Assembly (NCBI GenBank): GCA_051294375.1
Contig: CM119271.1
Span: 10,729,376 to 10,793,375, forward strand
Direction: 5' to 3'
DNA: 64,000 bases
DNA from: Paraspadella gotoi
Taxonomy: Eukaryota > Chaetognatha
This document shows, piece by piece, positions 1 to 12,620 of the stretch. Position numbers and translations under genes: made by a program. A model generated the notes under the pieces. The model had not been told where the DNA came from, ran no database searches, and was given only the letters and a program-made list of their open reading frames with translations. Each line of letters starts with the position of its first letter. The first letter of the stretch is position 1.

Positions 1-102
1 TTTCCCTTTGCTCCGCATTTCACTTTCTTTCCTCCTCATTTCCTTTCCCCTCTTCTCTCCCTTCATTTTCCCCTATTCCCCCACCCCCGCCAAAAAAAAA
101 AG

Positions 103-1592
103 ATTTTCCTCGACGGATCCCCCGCCTACAACCTGGCCTGCGACGTCCGCGCCAACCCTCTCCCTCCAACGGAGTCGGTCAAGTGGCGCGTGCTCGGCGT
201 CGGGCTGGATCACCCCTTCCCCGGCCAAATCACCCACAAGAGAGACTTTAGGATGAAGGCCGTCGTCGACGTTAAGCCTTTGATGCAGAGCCTCTTCAGG
301 ACCTCGCAATCTTTCAGCCTCACCGTCAACAGCTCCTTGAGAATATCTACGCAAAAGGCGAGTACAAAGAGTCGAGATGTTTCGATGATTGTGACTGTGA
401 GTGTGATCGGTGATTTAGTGAAACCTGTTTCATACGTTGGCAATAGGGCTTGTATGCCTAGCTTCGTTAGCCCTTTCGCCATCAATGAAACGGGTCCTGG
501 CCACGCTCTGATGGATAGCGGATAGCCTTCCGAAGGGTAGTTACCGGGTTGGGATTGAACGCCAGCTGGCTTCACTCAATGAGCCTCAGTCACAACAGAA
601 GGAACGATGTCTTTAGGCGGAATGAACCTGATGAATGGGCAATGCCCCAGTTGCCCACTATACAGTGACTGAGTGACTTAAAAATTTCTTTCTCTCACGT
701 ATTCAACCAGACGATCGAAGCGCGAGTGAAGAAAAGCGTGGGCGTGGTGTGCAGCAGCCGGAAGCGAATCACCACGCCCCTTACCTATTTGGTGATGTGC
801 GTCGTCAACGCGGGAACGCGACTCACCCGGAATCACGTCAGGTGGAAATACGAAGGTGAGGTCTATTGGATTTTATTGACTTAGTAGTTATGTTTCATAT
901 CTAATACATTTACGCATATATTTTTGTATTTCAGATCGTAGCGACATTCCCGACTCGAAGGTGGAGTATTACTCGTCTCCGCCCGCGTCTGGTGCCATTT
1001 TAAACGTGAGCGAAGCGGAGGGGAGCGTCTTCTTCATCCTCATGGGGGTCGGCCCGCTTCGAGATCTTCGACAGGTTGGTCCAGTTTTTTCGTAGTAACT
1101 TATGATCTTGCATATTTTAGAATTCCACGAATAATTTGATACTGGTATAATATGCAATTGTAATAACGACGAGTTCCTTTACTTTTATTTCGGTCATATT
1201 TTGTCGATCCCAAGAAGGTTTTAAAATAAATGATAATAACGATTCGAAAGTTTTAAAGAAACTCCAATCCTCCCAACCCCTTGCCCCCCCCTCCCCCCCC
1301 CCCAACAATCCCGCCCCAGGAGTTCAAGATCGAAGTCCCTGCAGTCCGCGACGGACTCTTCTCCTCTTGGGCGAGCCTCGCCGCGGAGACGGTCTACTTC
1401 GTGGCGACGAACGCGTGGGTGCTCGCCATCGTGGGCGGCGCCGTCGCCTTCGTCCTTCTCGTCTGTTGCTTCTGCGCTTCGCTCTTCCACGCGGGACTCT
1501 TGGAGCCGAAACCGGAGGACGACGACGAGGAGGACGAAGTCCGGGTCGACGTCGATCAAGTCGATAGCAAGTTTTATTATTACGAAGCTTAG
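103..1592 (+). CDS. Single-pass membrane protein with acidic cytoplasmic tail, last four exons (partial)
   Basis: Four exons join in frame: 103-396, 711-855, 935-1074 and 1320-1592 (TAG). The first exon encodes a stretch starting YNLACDVRANP with an Ig-like look (Cys, then VKWRV). The next two exons are extracellular-looking, with paired cysteines and an N-glycosylation sequon (NVS). The last exon holds a strong TM segment (VLAIVGGAVAFVLLVCCFC) followed by a tail very rich in Asp/Glu that ends DSKFYYYEA. The exon 1 end at 396 was chosen because GTGAGT there gives the phase 0 that exon 2 needs. The 5' end lies outside the window. The Ig-like assignment is tentative and I do not recognise the family. 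The intron at 397-710 holds a GC-richer 250-bp stretch that may be a repeat insertion. Confidence 0.7.
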
Positions 1593-4500
1593 AGGAGAGA
1601 GGGGGGGGACATTTTTTTTTCTTATTTTCTCTTTGTGTGTGTGTGGAGTGGGGAGAGGGGGGGTAGGTGTTGGGGGAGGGGAGGTTGGGAAGGTTGGGAA
1701 CTCTCGCGCGTGGGGGTTCCTGTTGAGGCAAGGGGCGACGAGGAGTTTGGGGTAAGGGAATTCTGAAGACGGGGTTGTTTTTGTAATTGAACGAGACGAA
1801 GCGATTTGCGAATCGGGATCGATGTCCAAGTTTGGCAATTTTTTTGGAACCATTTTTAAAATGTTACATTATATGAAAAGTCTGCAAAAATAAGCCTTGC
1901 TCCTTTCCAAAACGAATAGCGTTGCTGTTTCGATATGAAAAGGCTTCGATCCTGATTCCCATTTTTTTTGTTATTAGGTAAAGCCCACATCCTTATACTG
2001 CCATTTTGAAACGATTACGAAGTCAACTGCCGGTGATAATTAGGGGAGGAAAGTGGTTAAGCCAATTCATTTGAATGGATATTCCAGATGCGATTGAGTT
2101 GGCAACGATGGCCGACTTTTGGTCGGCCCAACGTGCCACAAAGAAAATAACATTTCATTGCAGACTAATGGAAGTGATTCAGTTTTTTCAATTTTCGCAA
2201 TAAATACTTAGTCCAAAGGCCTTACGTGCTGATTGATTGAGCCAAGTGTTTTCACGCCTTTTGTGGTGAACATCGTTGAATTAGCAGCAAACCACTTGTT
2301 TCACAGGCCGCTTTAAGAGATGCGGCCTCTTTTTTTTTTTTGTAAATCATCCTTTATTATTAAAAGATCTTCGTTCGAACCCGTCGGCCTCACGAATATT
2401 CCAAACCAACCTCGCCCCATACATTAGAAGAACAATAGTTTTTTTTTTTCCATTTCCAGATTTACTTTTACGTAGGTTCATTGTGGGGGATTATTGGTTT
2501 TATTATAATTTTGGTTTTGTTTCGCCCTTAAATTATTATTTATTTCCGCATGGTTTTTACATCCACATCAAACTTTACAGGATTCCCCTTTTTGCTAGTC
2601 AACAATTTTAACATGATCTCATTATTGTTTAGTACATGTCTTGACATTTCATCTCGCACTATTTTAAAACCGTTCTAGTACTCATTCGCATATTTGCTAA
2701 GCTGGAAGACATCTGTTTGTAGGGTATTTATTCTCCTTCTCTAGGTCCTTGTTTGTATGTTTTATGTCATTATGACAATCTTGTGTAAAACGAAAAAAAT
2801 TATTTACCAGTGAAGAAATAATATTACTTTTGGTATTAAAAACGCCGTTCTAAACATTATTATTTTTGAAATACATTTGCTTTTTTTGTGATTGAACAAA
2901 TTATCCGGAGAGATTTTCTATTGTTGATCATTTTTATAAGAAAGATGCGATTTATATTTATTATAAATGATGTTCCAATTTTGTATATTAGTGATCTGAA
3001 GTACCCCGATTTCGAAAGCTCTTGATTAAAATACTATTTACTATAATGATTATTAGATATCAACAGATCTGATTTGTTTCTAAAGATTTTTTTATCTTTC
3101 TAGCATTACAGTAGATACTTTTTTTTATTAATGTGTCTATTATTTTGGATTTTCGCAGAAATATAGTCAAAAATAAATTCTTTGGCGTACTTGAAAACGG
3201 GGTATCTCAACATTTTATTTATTTGGGTTCATTTAATTTTAGTTTCGTTTATTTATATTTGTTTTGCATGTAACGCAAATGTTTCACCTTTGTTACAACT
3301 TTTGGCATATTCCAGCTTTATGTAAAACTGTTGTTCAAATTTCGTGTTTTTGTGATATAGTTTGAAATTATACTCAATTGCTGTATTTCTCTGCTCCTGC
3401 TTCGTGAAAGTTTACAATAAAATTTTAGATTTATCACAGATTACGACGAAATTAATTTTAGTGAGGACGATTAACCATTGGCTTGGGGCCGAGTTTTTTA
3501 TATTTTTTATTTTTAATTAAACAGTATTAGTATTAAAATAATTCCAAAATTTAAAGTAAAGGTTAGTTTTAGTAAGCCTTAATTCGTATATAACTCTAAA
3601 CCTTTGACCCTATGCTTGAATTTCTGATTTCACTTCTTATAAATTTCTTGATTTACAATTTACAGTTTTTTACCTAGCTGCTAGTTATTTTAAAAATTCT
3701 TTACAAGCATTTTCCCATCTATTTTTAAAAATTAAATAACATATAATTCGGTAGTTTCTGTACCGATCAATTTCGAACCAATCAACCGGGCATTATCTCA
3801 AAATAAATTTATGATAATATTTCCCGAACTTAAATACATTCGAGTTTTTAGATAAGCGGAAAAAAATTCCAATCTCAAATATTATTTTTCGTTATGAATT
3901 TTTCATCCATTCAATTGCCGAACAATCATTCATTGAACCCGGATTATTAACAATCATCATTCTTTTCGCATTTTGTCGCGTTTATGGCATCCATTTCACT
4001 GAGCTTCCCATCATCTCTCATTTTCATGCAACCAACAAATGAATTTAAGTAGATATATATTCACACCAGTCGAAGCTTCCATTTTGGGTGGAAAATATTC
4101 CATGTGCGTCAATCTCATCTACAGAAGGCTTCATATTATAAAATGTGGTACCCCTTTTTTGTGACCAGAATCTGTTCCCACCAAACTACACGATCGAATT
4201 TAATGAAATTTTACATTTCTAACAGAGGGATATCTCTGTTGTAATGATGGTTACCCTGATTACACATGACACATTACATATATATGGAACTATCGAGGCG
4301 AATTTTGATATTCAACCCCTGACAAGAGATACAGAGCCCTGGGGGCCAAAAAATGCTAAAATTTTTTTTCCATTTTTAAAATTTTTTTAGTAGCATCAGG
4401 TACATTGTCGTTTTAAACATAAGAAAAAAACATTTTAGAACTAAAATTGATAAAATTGCAATAATTAAGCATGGTTGAAGATGCATGGTTCATCGTTTTA

Positions 4501-5150
4501 CTTCCAATTTTCCCAAATTATTCCAAATGTGACTAACTGCTGATGTTCATGAAGCTAAAAATTAAGGTAAATGAATATTTTTGAGGTAATAAATACTTTT
4601 TTGTGGAAGAGTAAACGTCTGTGCAACTGTTCAAAACAAAAATAATAAAAAAAATATGGAAAAAATTTTTGACCATTTTTGGCCCCCATGGGTGACCCCC
4701 CGGGGGGGGCCCATATCTCGGCTCAGCGGTCAAATATTGAAATTCGCCTCGATATTTGTATTCACATAGGGATCGTTCATTCCAAATTTCAATAAATTTG
4801 GTCCAGTCGTATTCTCGGAACGAGTTCTGGTCACAAAAAAGGGGTTCCTCATTTTATAATATGAAGCCTTCTGTATAGAGTATAGCCCATCGAAAAAAAA
4901 TGATCTAAAATTGTCTTTATTTGATCTCAACTCGGCAACCGAGCTGGCTGGAGCAGCGAAAATCATCCAAACCCGATAGCTGATTGTAGTTTTTTAAAAA
5001 AAAATGTTATTTAGTCTATTTTGTAAAAATTCAATTTGCTGAATTTAAAATAAACAAAAAAAAAACTGTTTTACCGATTTTTATTATATCAATGCGTTTT
5101 TTCCCCCACCGATTAATTTTTTTTTTTTTAATTTTTCAACTCTCCATAGT
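1593..5150. other. AT-rich intergenic region, no gene seen
   Basis: Long AT-rich stretch with homopolymer runs and stop codons in all frames. A possible AATAAA polyadenylation signal for the upstream gene lies at about 2199-2204. The only structured element I see is the inverted pair at 4120-4880, listed separately. Confidence 0.6.
4120..4880. repeat. Inverted pair of about 220-bp arms with a decayed coding look
   Basis: Left arm about 4120-4355 and right arm about 4670-4880 are inverted copies; both contain the run CAGAAGGCTTCATATTATAA (right arm as its complement), the poly-T after CCCC, and a GGGGGCCAAAAA end. Read toward the centre, both arms give similar peptide fragments (KASYYKM..PFFVTR..S..TT..NL.KF). 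They may therefore be two decayed copies of one exon or of a foldback element carrying a coding fragment. About 310 bp of AT-rich sequence separates them. Confidence 0.5.
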
Positions 5151-5395
5151 GAACGAGAAAAACTCGCGGAGGAATATAAACTTTCTTTGTTCGTTCGATA
5201 TTTTGGTCTCAGCGATGTGATGATTCGACCGAGTGCCATCTCGGCACCGTCACGACACTTCCCTCACAGTTGGAGGTGGCAAGTCAACCTAGGATACCAA
5301 AGAATCTCGACATAACTTTCACACGACCATGAGCCTTCGTGGAATCGGCGTCCTCGCTTGAACTTCTGACAACTACGGCCGACAATCGAATCGTA

Positions 5396-8300
5396 ATGAC
5401 GCCGTCTGTGGGCGCGCAGTGGCGCCGGACGCCGATGTCAGCCGGCGTCGCGTGGACATTCGTTCTCCGTCTCTTCGTCTTCGTCGCGGCACAAGAAGAG
5501 TTCGATCCGATTCCATCCACTTTCTCTTCGCCACCCCAAGTCGCTCAGGTTCGATCCCGCGCTTCAAAAATTGTGACCGTATGGCAACAGCTGGGTTGCC
5601 TGTGAAGCCCATTGGGATGGGGCATCTCACTGTTGGGTTTTGGGGGCTTCCGACCCTTAGTTACGCCTCCTGTCACTGGCGCGGTTACCCTAGGACGGCC
5701 TCTCTTTGCCAACGCAGAGGGAAGTTTTTACTTTAGGGCTGTGGATGGATCGTAACGCTTGGGATGGTGCGTTCCCCCTCTGAGCCAATAGGATTGGCTG
5801 AACGATGGTAGATGTGAGGCGGTGTGAATATACCGCCTCAACCGGATCTTTTCTTTAAAATCTGGAACGATCAAGTTTTCGAAATATTATTCTGTTATCC
5901 TCTAATCCTTATTACTTACAACCAACCTTACTCCTTTATTTTTTGCCTTCAACGCTATTAAATTCCTCTTTTCTCTGGGACTTGGGATTATGGGGAAAAG
6001 GGGAAAAAATCGGGAAATATCGTTTAAAGAAATCACCAAGCAGAGTTTATTCAAATGATTTCAAACGTCGGTTGTTAAAAGTAGCTTTTGTTTAACCGCT
6101 AACGTCCTCAATTTTCTTCAGGATTTCGTCGGTAGAAATTACTTGAGTCCCAATCGCGGATCCGAGGCCGAAGAAAAACTCTTGCGCGACAAGTTGACTT
6201 TTTACAACAAACTCATTCGTCCCGTGAATAATCTGACTCATCCCGTGCATGTACAGTTTGGCATGTCCATGGTACAACTGATTAGGTGAGGGTTTCATTC
6301 ACGGATGTTGTTTTGATTTTTTTTAGGGCGACGCCAATCTGATTTTCATAGTGTAGTATTTGACATAAACATCTCGCTCAATCTGTCTTCACCTTAACCT
6401 GTCCTCACATCTGACCGCTGTTCTTTTCTAAACTCTGTGTTGGAAACTACCCTCTCTCTATTTCTCTCTCTCTCTCCGAAAATTCTGTTATTTTAGTCAT
6501 ATCTATTAATTTACTGGAAACGTTTTTCAACCGTTAACGATAAATTAATATTCAAATCAGCGTGAACGAAAAGGACCAAATCATGAAGTCGAACGTTTGG
6601 CTCCGCATGATGTGGTCGGACCCCCAACTGGCCTGGGACAAGGGCGACTACGGCGGCATCGAATCCATCCGACTCCCGCCCGACTTCGTCTGGGTGCCCG
6701 ATATCGTTCTCTACAACAACGCCGACGGGAAATACGAGGTTAGTTAATCCATAAACTTTCTTCAGGTAAGTCTGAGGAACAGTTTTCCAATTTTGTTCAT
6801 TTTAGTGCACCTCCAAAACCCCCCTGTATCGTTTCAGGTGAGCTTCAAATGCAACGTGGTCATCGAATACACCGGCCACGTCCTCTGGATCCCGCCCGCT
6901 CTCTACAAAAGCTCCTGCACGATCGACGTCGAGTATTTTCCCTTCGACGAGCAAATTTGCCTCATGAAATTCGGGTCTTGGACCTTTAACGGGGACCAGG
7001 TCGAGCTGGGATGGTAAGCTTATGGAATTGTGGTGAAATAACTCGAGATTATTCCAATTAATTATTTTTTTTTCCCCGGCCCATTTCTCCCTCTCTCGTC
7101 AGGTACATGAACAAGCCGTACATAGATTTGTCAGATTACGTCTACAGCGGAACGTGGGACATCATCAAAGGCCCTGGGTCTTTAAACGTCTACAACGCGA
7201 CGGAGACGAAACCCAAATTGACCGACATTACGTTTCACATCGTCATCAGGCGGAAAACCCTATTTTACACTGGTGAGTACCGAGTTGAAAATCGAACGTG
7301 AAGAAAATTGTCGAATTTTGATTTACGTGAAATGAGAATTGGCTTTTGACTAAAGCCGCTTCTTTTAACGTAAAAATTTCGGTCAACCAATTCATTCTCT
7401 TATTCTTCTTTTACATGAACCAATAGGTATACAATTTTCAAATTAATTCATAAATAAGCTAGTATCTTGTCCTGTAAGAGATGATTATTTAATATGATCT
7501 TAAATGAGATTGAATTTCTCAATCTCAATTTACATATTGCAGTATTACATCTAAATGTGTCCATTTTCATTTTGGATTTTAATATTACTTCTGTTTTGCG
7601 GTTTATACCCTCTTATAGTCCTTTGGACACGGGCTATGAGTTAGGTTAGTTAAGGCCTCCAATCCAGTCTCAAGATCGTAAGATGTCAAAACCCAATCAC
7701 TTGAGCTCGATTCACTTTTTCATCACCAGTGAACTTAATCATCCCCTGCGTCCTCATCTCCTTCCTGAGCGTCTTCGTCTTTTACTTACCTTCCGACGCC
7801 GGAGAAAAGATGACCCTTTGCATCTCGATCCTTCTCGGTCTCATGGTGTTCCTCTTGCTCGTCTCCAAGATTTTACCCGCCACTTCGGAGGTGAGTCGCG
7901 TAGCTGGGTTCATACAGTCGTCCTAATTTTTTTCGTCGTGGTTTAAAACGAGATTGCGGCCGAGTGTTAGCATACACTTTTATTTCAATTCGATGAGAAA
8001 AAAAGAGTAACCAGTGTCGAAACGTTTAAATCCAATTTCCATTCTTCTTTTCCTCAGGTCATTCCCCTCATCGCCAAGTATCTTCTGTTCACGTTCATCA
8101 TGAACATTCTCACGATTTTGGTGACGGTGATCATCATCAACTGGAGTTTCCGAACTCCCGCCACACACAAGATGCCCTCATGGGTCCGATTCCTCTTTCT
8201 CAATTTCCTACCGAGAATTCTGCTCATGAAGCGTCCCGAACAGAAGCCGCCCATCGGTGAGATTCGCCCTTCTGGATCAATCAATCGCTCAAAAAAAAAA

Positions 8301-9231
8301 ATTAGCAATAAATTCGTTCTCCAAATCCGCTCCCCCCCCCTCCTTTCAGCCACGATCATCGGCAACGGGATCATTCCCAATTTGATGGGAAACCAAAACA
8401 ACGAATATTCCACTGCCAGTTCCTCCTTCATCAATCGGAGGGCTCAAGGTCATCGGTCGCAAATATAATTCCCAATATTTTGATTATCGATTATTGGCCG
8501 TTGTAATTTTGTTTATTTTTCCTTGGCAACAGCAGCCGCGAAAAGCCGCAGCGGCGAATCGACGACGCGGAATCGTCACTTCGGCGTCGCCTTCGGAGTC
8601 TCACCCTCCACCTCCGCCAACAACCTCTCGCCAACAGTCAGTCCCTTTTTAATTTAAAATAGTTGAAACAAACAAACTATCAGACTCCAACTCCCCCCTT
8701 CCCCCCACGCGCCACTCTTCCCCCAGATGCGTTGGAGTCAAGAGGAGCCAGAGGAGGACGGCCCGACTACATTCGCCCCCGAGATCCACCGCGCCGCCGA
8801 GTCCGTGCGCTTCGTCGCCCAGCGCATCGTCAGCAAGGACTCTTACAACCAGGTAGGTCGGGGTAGTCGAGTCGCTAAGTCGCGGTCGTTAAAAATGAGT
8901 TTTTAACTTGTTCTTCTGTTGCATATAATTCAGATTAGTTATTAATATCCGCATGGGAAGCATGAATCCTACTTTTTCATAAGTGACCTCTGACGAGTGA
9001 GCCCAGGTATCTGTCTGGTTTTCAAATACAGTTTGTACAAATCCTTATTCCGTCATCGCCCAGGTGAAGGAAGACTGGAAGTACGTGGCTCTAGTCATCG
9101 ACAGACTTCAACTCTACATTTTCTTCGCGGTGACGGCCGGCGGAACCATCGGCCTTCTCATCGACGCGCCCCACATCTTCGAATACGTCAATCAACAGCA
9201 GATCATCGACCAACTGAGCAATCCCAAGTGA
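5396..9231 (+). CDS. Nicotinic acetylcholine receptor beta-type (non-alpha) subunit, beta1-like
   Basis: Subunit of a pentameric cation channel gated by acetylcholine in the neuronal or muscle membrane. Eleven exons: 5396-5548, 6122-6285, 6561-6738, 6838-7013, 7103-7272, 7730-7890, 8058-8256, 8350-8448, 8533-8636, 8727-8852, 9064-9231. They total 1698 nt (565 aa plus stop), and all phases agree. Exon 1 gives a signal peptide ([10 protein letters not shown], then QEEFDP). The Cys-loop is present (two Cys 13 residues apart, [15 protein letters not shown]), as are WxPD loop-A and FGSWTFNG signatures. TM1-TM3 are spread over exons 6-7, with GEK before TM2 as in cation-selective channels. A variable cytoplasmic loop (exons 7-9) and the MA helix/TM4 (exons 10-11) follow. 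Loop C lacks the adjacent Cys-Cys of alpha subunits, so it is non-alpha. The sequence resembles arthropod beta1 from memory of the family. Intron 1 holds a dispersed repeat. Confidence 0.93.
5588..5850 (-). repeat. Hairpin-ended dispersed repeat (R2), copy in receptor intron 1
   Basis: About 260-bp GC-richer element, inverted relative to copies at 30552-30805 and 41380-41625. One end carries the perfect inverted repeat TGAGGCGGT / ACCGCCTCA (loop GTGAATAT). It has no coding capacity that I can support. A short non-autonomous element (SINE-like or MITE-like) fits best; no clear tRNA-type A/B boxes were identified. Confidence 0.7.
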
Positions 9232-10200
9232 CGTTTCTACAATTTAACGCTGACCTTTGAGCAACGAAGCGTTTAAGCAACCATGATCTGCGATTAGATA
9301 TCATTCCTGATAGACCCGATTTGAAAATTGGGGCGGGTTTCAATCTGCCAGAGGTGGTTCTTTTAAAAATTTGGAATTCTCAAAATATTTTGATCTCATT
9401 TAAAAAAAAAAAAAAACAATTCTCACTTTAAACTTCCCGAGAATATTTTTCTCGATAACAGCATACGACAGATATTATTCGTAGAACTTTCTTAGAAATA
9501 TTTGATATTTATTATTATTTTGTTGACGCGATTTTTTTTTCCAATGGCTCTTCGATAGATAGGATTTTTTTGTTTTTGCATGAAAAAAAAATATGCTCGA
9601 GATTTAAAAACGGTCTGGTATTTTGACCATTTTTTAACTTAAAATGAGCATTACTGGCATTTTTAGTCGGACTCTCTAATTCACTTTGTCGGTCCGTCGG
9701 TCCCACCACAAAAGCTTTTCGGTAAATCATTTTTATCATATCAGAACATCAAATTATAAAAAAAAAATGTCCGTCCGTCATAAGAGCAATAAGGGCAAAA
9801 AAAATTGTCTTCGTTTAACAGATAAAAACTGGAATGCGACTTGATTAAAAATACGGAACCGAATATTAAATAAAGATACTACTGTCGACAAACAAATTTG
9901 CATTTAGCATCTAGTACATTTTTTTGGATCACCTGAGATTACGAAGGTTTATTCTCATAAAAACTTCATTAATTTCAGATTTACGAGTTTATTTATATTT
10001 ATTATTATTTCAAGATTACTCGTTTTACCAAATTGGACTAAAAAATTATATTAAAATTTTAAATTTATATTATATATTATCTTTTATACTACGATGATCG
10101 AAAATGCTACATCACAACTTGACATTCATAGCAAAAGTTTTATTTACAAATGTGGGGAATTCCACTACTCACTATTTGTAAGGGATATAATTTGACTGTT
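9232..10200. other. AT-rich 3' flank of the receptor gene
   Basis: No coding signal. An AATAAA-type polyadenylation signal lies near 9869-9874. The rest is AT-rich with poly-A/T runs. Confidence 0.5.
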
Positions 10201-10204
10201 CTTA

Positions 10205-12620
10205 GGGGCTATTTTAACTTTGTGAGACTGTTTCTTCGTGTATGAATGTAGTGTTGCTGTGATGGGTTGATGAGAAGATGATTGTTGTGGGATATAAATC
10301 CTTGTGGGATTTTAAATGCATTTAGCATAAAATATCCGAGGTTGTTGGAGTTATGTGCACATGGTCGATAAAATGATAATTTGTGGGCGAAATCTCTGAC
10401 CGGCGCCTGGTCCGTACCCAGTTCTTTCTGCATCGGAGGGACTCCGTGACAACAAACCAAGAAATTTCGGCTTGGTTGCGCGATAACCAGCTGGAAATCG
10501 AAGCCATCAGCGCCGCGGGTTGAGGCAGCAGGTTCGGCGTCTCCTCTGGCTGTAATGGGATGTTGGTGGCGATGGCCGCCATTTGGATAATGTCGTAGTC
10601 GCCCGATGAAGTTTGTTAGCGGAAGCGACGCGCGATGGGCGCCACCAGGGCCTCGGACGCCTGTGTTTGCGTCACTCGGAACAACGTTCTCCTCAGCGAA
10701 GAACCGGTCAAGTACAGTCAAGATCATTTAAGGAGCGGCGTTGGCGATAGAAGTGACTTTCATAGGCGGCATGGAGATGGCAATTGACGCCGCCAGGGTG
10801 ACTGGCTGGTCTTTGCTGCTCGTAATCTCTGAAGAAAATGTCGAGTTCAAGTTTGTTGCAAGCGGGAGTGGTGACGGGCGAAGAAACTTTGGCGACTCTA
10901 AGCTTCTTCTGAGCAGGAGATAAGTCTGATTCCAGAGTTGAATCAAGACGTCGTTTGTTGCAGCTCTTCTGTGTGTGTGAACTTGCGGTGGATGTGGGGG
11001 AGATGGATGCTGGTTGGTGCCCAAACCAAGAGGGCACCTCGTGGGGGGTACTGGATCCAGGTGAGGGGAACTGAAGTTGTGCTTTCCATTATAAAGATTT
11101 ATTATTTAAAATACCGAATTGAGAAAATAAAAAATTGGGCTATCTTTTACTTTCGCCAACCGGGATTTTGCGGTCGGTGATTTGTTTTTTGCTTTTTATG
11201 AGCAATGTATAAAAATCTCTTTGTGTAAATATAAAAAAAAACACTGGTAAGGGTAGAAAAACTTTTTTATTATAAATTTCTTTAAACCTCCTTAAATTTT
11301 ATTTCAAAAACTATATTGGATAAAAAGTATATATAGAGGCAAAATCTCCGACCGGCGCCACTCGCATCTTGATGACGCGAATACTTTACCTTTTAATTCC
11401 TCGATTCTCATCGTCAGAACACGCACAAATCTTTTTGGGATTTTAAATGCATTTAGCATAAAATATCCAAGGTTGTTGGAGTTTATGTACACATGGTTGA
11501 CAGAATGATAGTTTGTGGGTGAAATCTCCGACCAGTGCCTGGACCGCACCCAGTTCTTTCTGCATTGGAGGGACTTCGCAGCGACAAACGAAGAAATTTA
11601 GGCTTGGTTGCGCAATAACCAGCTGGGAATCGAATCGACGAAGCCATCAGCGCCGCGAGTTGAGGCAGCAGGTTCTGTGTCACCTCCGGCTGTGGTGAGA
11701 TGTTGGCGGCAACGGCTGCCATTTAGATGTCGTAGTTAGCTGACAAAGTTCGTTAGCGGAGGCGACGCGGTGATGGACACCACGGGCCTCGGACGCCGGT
11801 CTGTTTGCGTCACTCGGAACAACATTCTCCTCAGCGAAGAACCGGTCGAGTACAATCATTGAGGAGAGGCGTTGGCGATGGAAGCGGCTTTCACAAGCGG
11901 CGCGGAGACGGCGATTGGCGCTGCCAGGGTGACTGGCTGGTCTTCGCCATTTTGAAGGCCATCATAATCCCTGAGGAAAATGTTGTTCTTCAAGTTGGTT
12001 ACGAGCGGGAGTGGCGACGGCAAAGAAATTTGGCGACTCGAAGCTTCTTCTGAGCGGGAGAGAAGTCTTATTCCGGAGATGAATCAAGATGTCGTTTGTT
12101 GCAGCTCTTCTGTGTGTGAACTTGCGGTGGATGTGGGGAAGATGGATGCTGGTTGGTGCCCAAACCAAGAGGGCACCTTGTGGGGGTACTGGATCCAGGT
12201 GAGGGGAACTGAAGTTGTGCTCTCCATTATAAAGATTTATTATTTAAAATGCCAAATTGAGAAAATAAAAAATTGGGCTATTGGTGATTTGTTTTTTTCC
12301 TTTTTATGAGCAATGTATAAAATCTCCTTAAATTTTATTTTGAAAACTATATTGGATAGAAAGTATACGAACGGGCGAAATCTCCGACCGGCGCCACTCG
12401 CATCTTGACGCGAATCCTTCAACTTTTAACTCCTCGATTCTCGTCGGAACACTCACAAATCCTTTTGGGATTTTAAATGCATTTAGCATAAAATATCCGA
12501 GGTTGTTGGAGTTTATGTGCACATGGTTGACAGAATGATAAAGTTTGTGGGCGAAATCTCCGACCCAGTTCTTTCTGCATCGGAGGGACTCCGCGGCAAC
12601 AAACCATTCTTTCTCTCGTT
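10205..12620. repeat. Tandemly duplicated interspersed repeat, about 1.1 kb unit, 2.3 copies
   Basis: Unit 1 about 10205-11165, unit 2 about 11340-12300, partial unit 3 about 12380-12600. Shared anchors are TTTTAAATGCATTTAGCATA, a GGCGAAATCTCCGACC block, a GC-rich block with GTCACTCGGAACAAC, and an end block around ATTATAAAGATTTATTATTT. The minus strand of unit 1 has two overlapping reading frames of 109 and 172 codons, one with a basic NKRRLDSTLESDLSPAQKKLR stretch. Unit 2 has these frames broken. Most likely a mobile-element remnant; I cannot assign a class. Confidence 0.6.
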
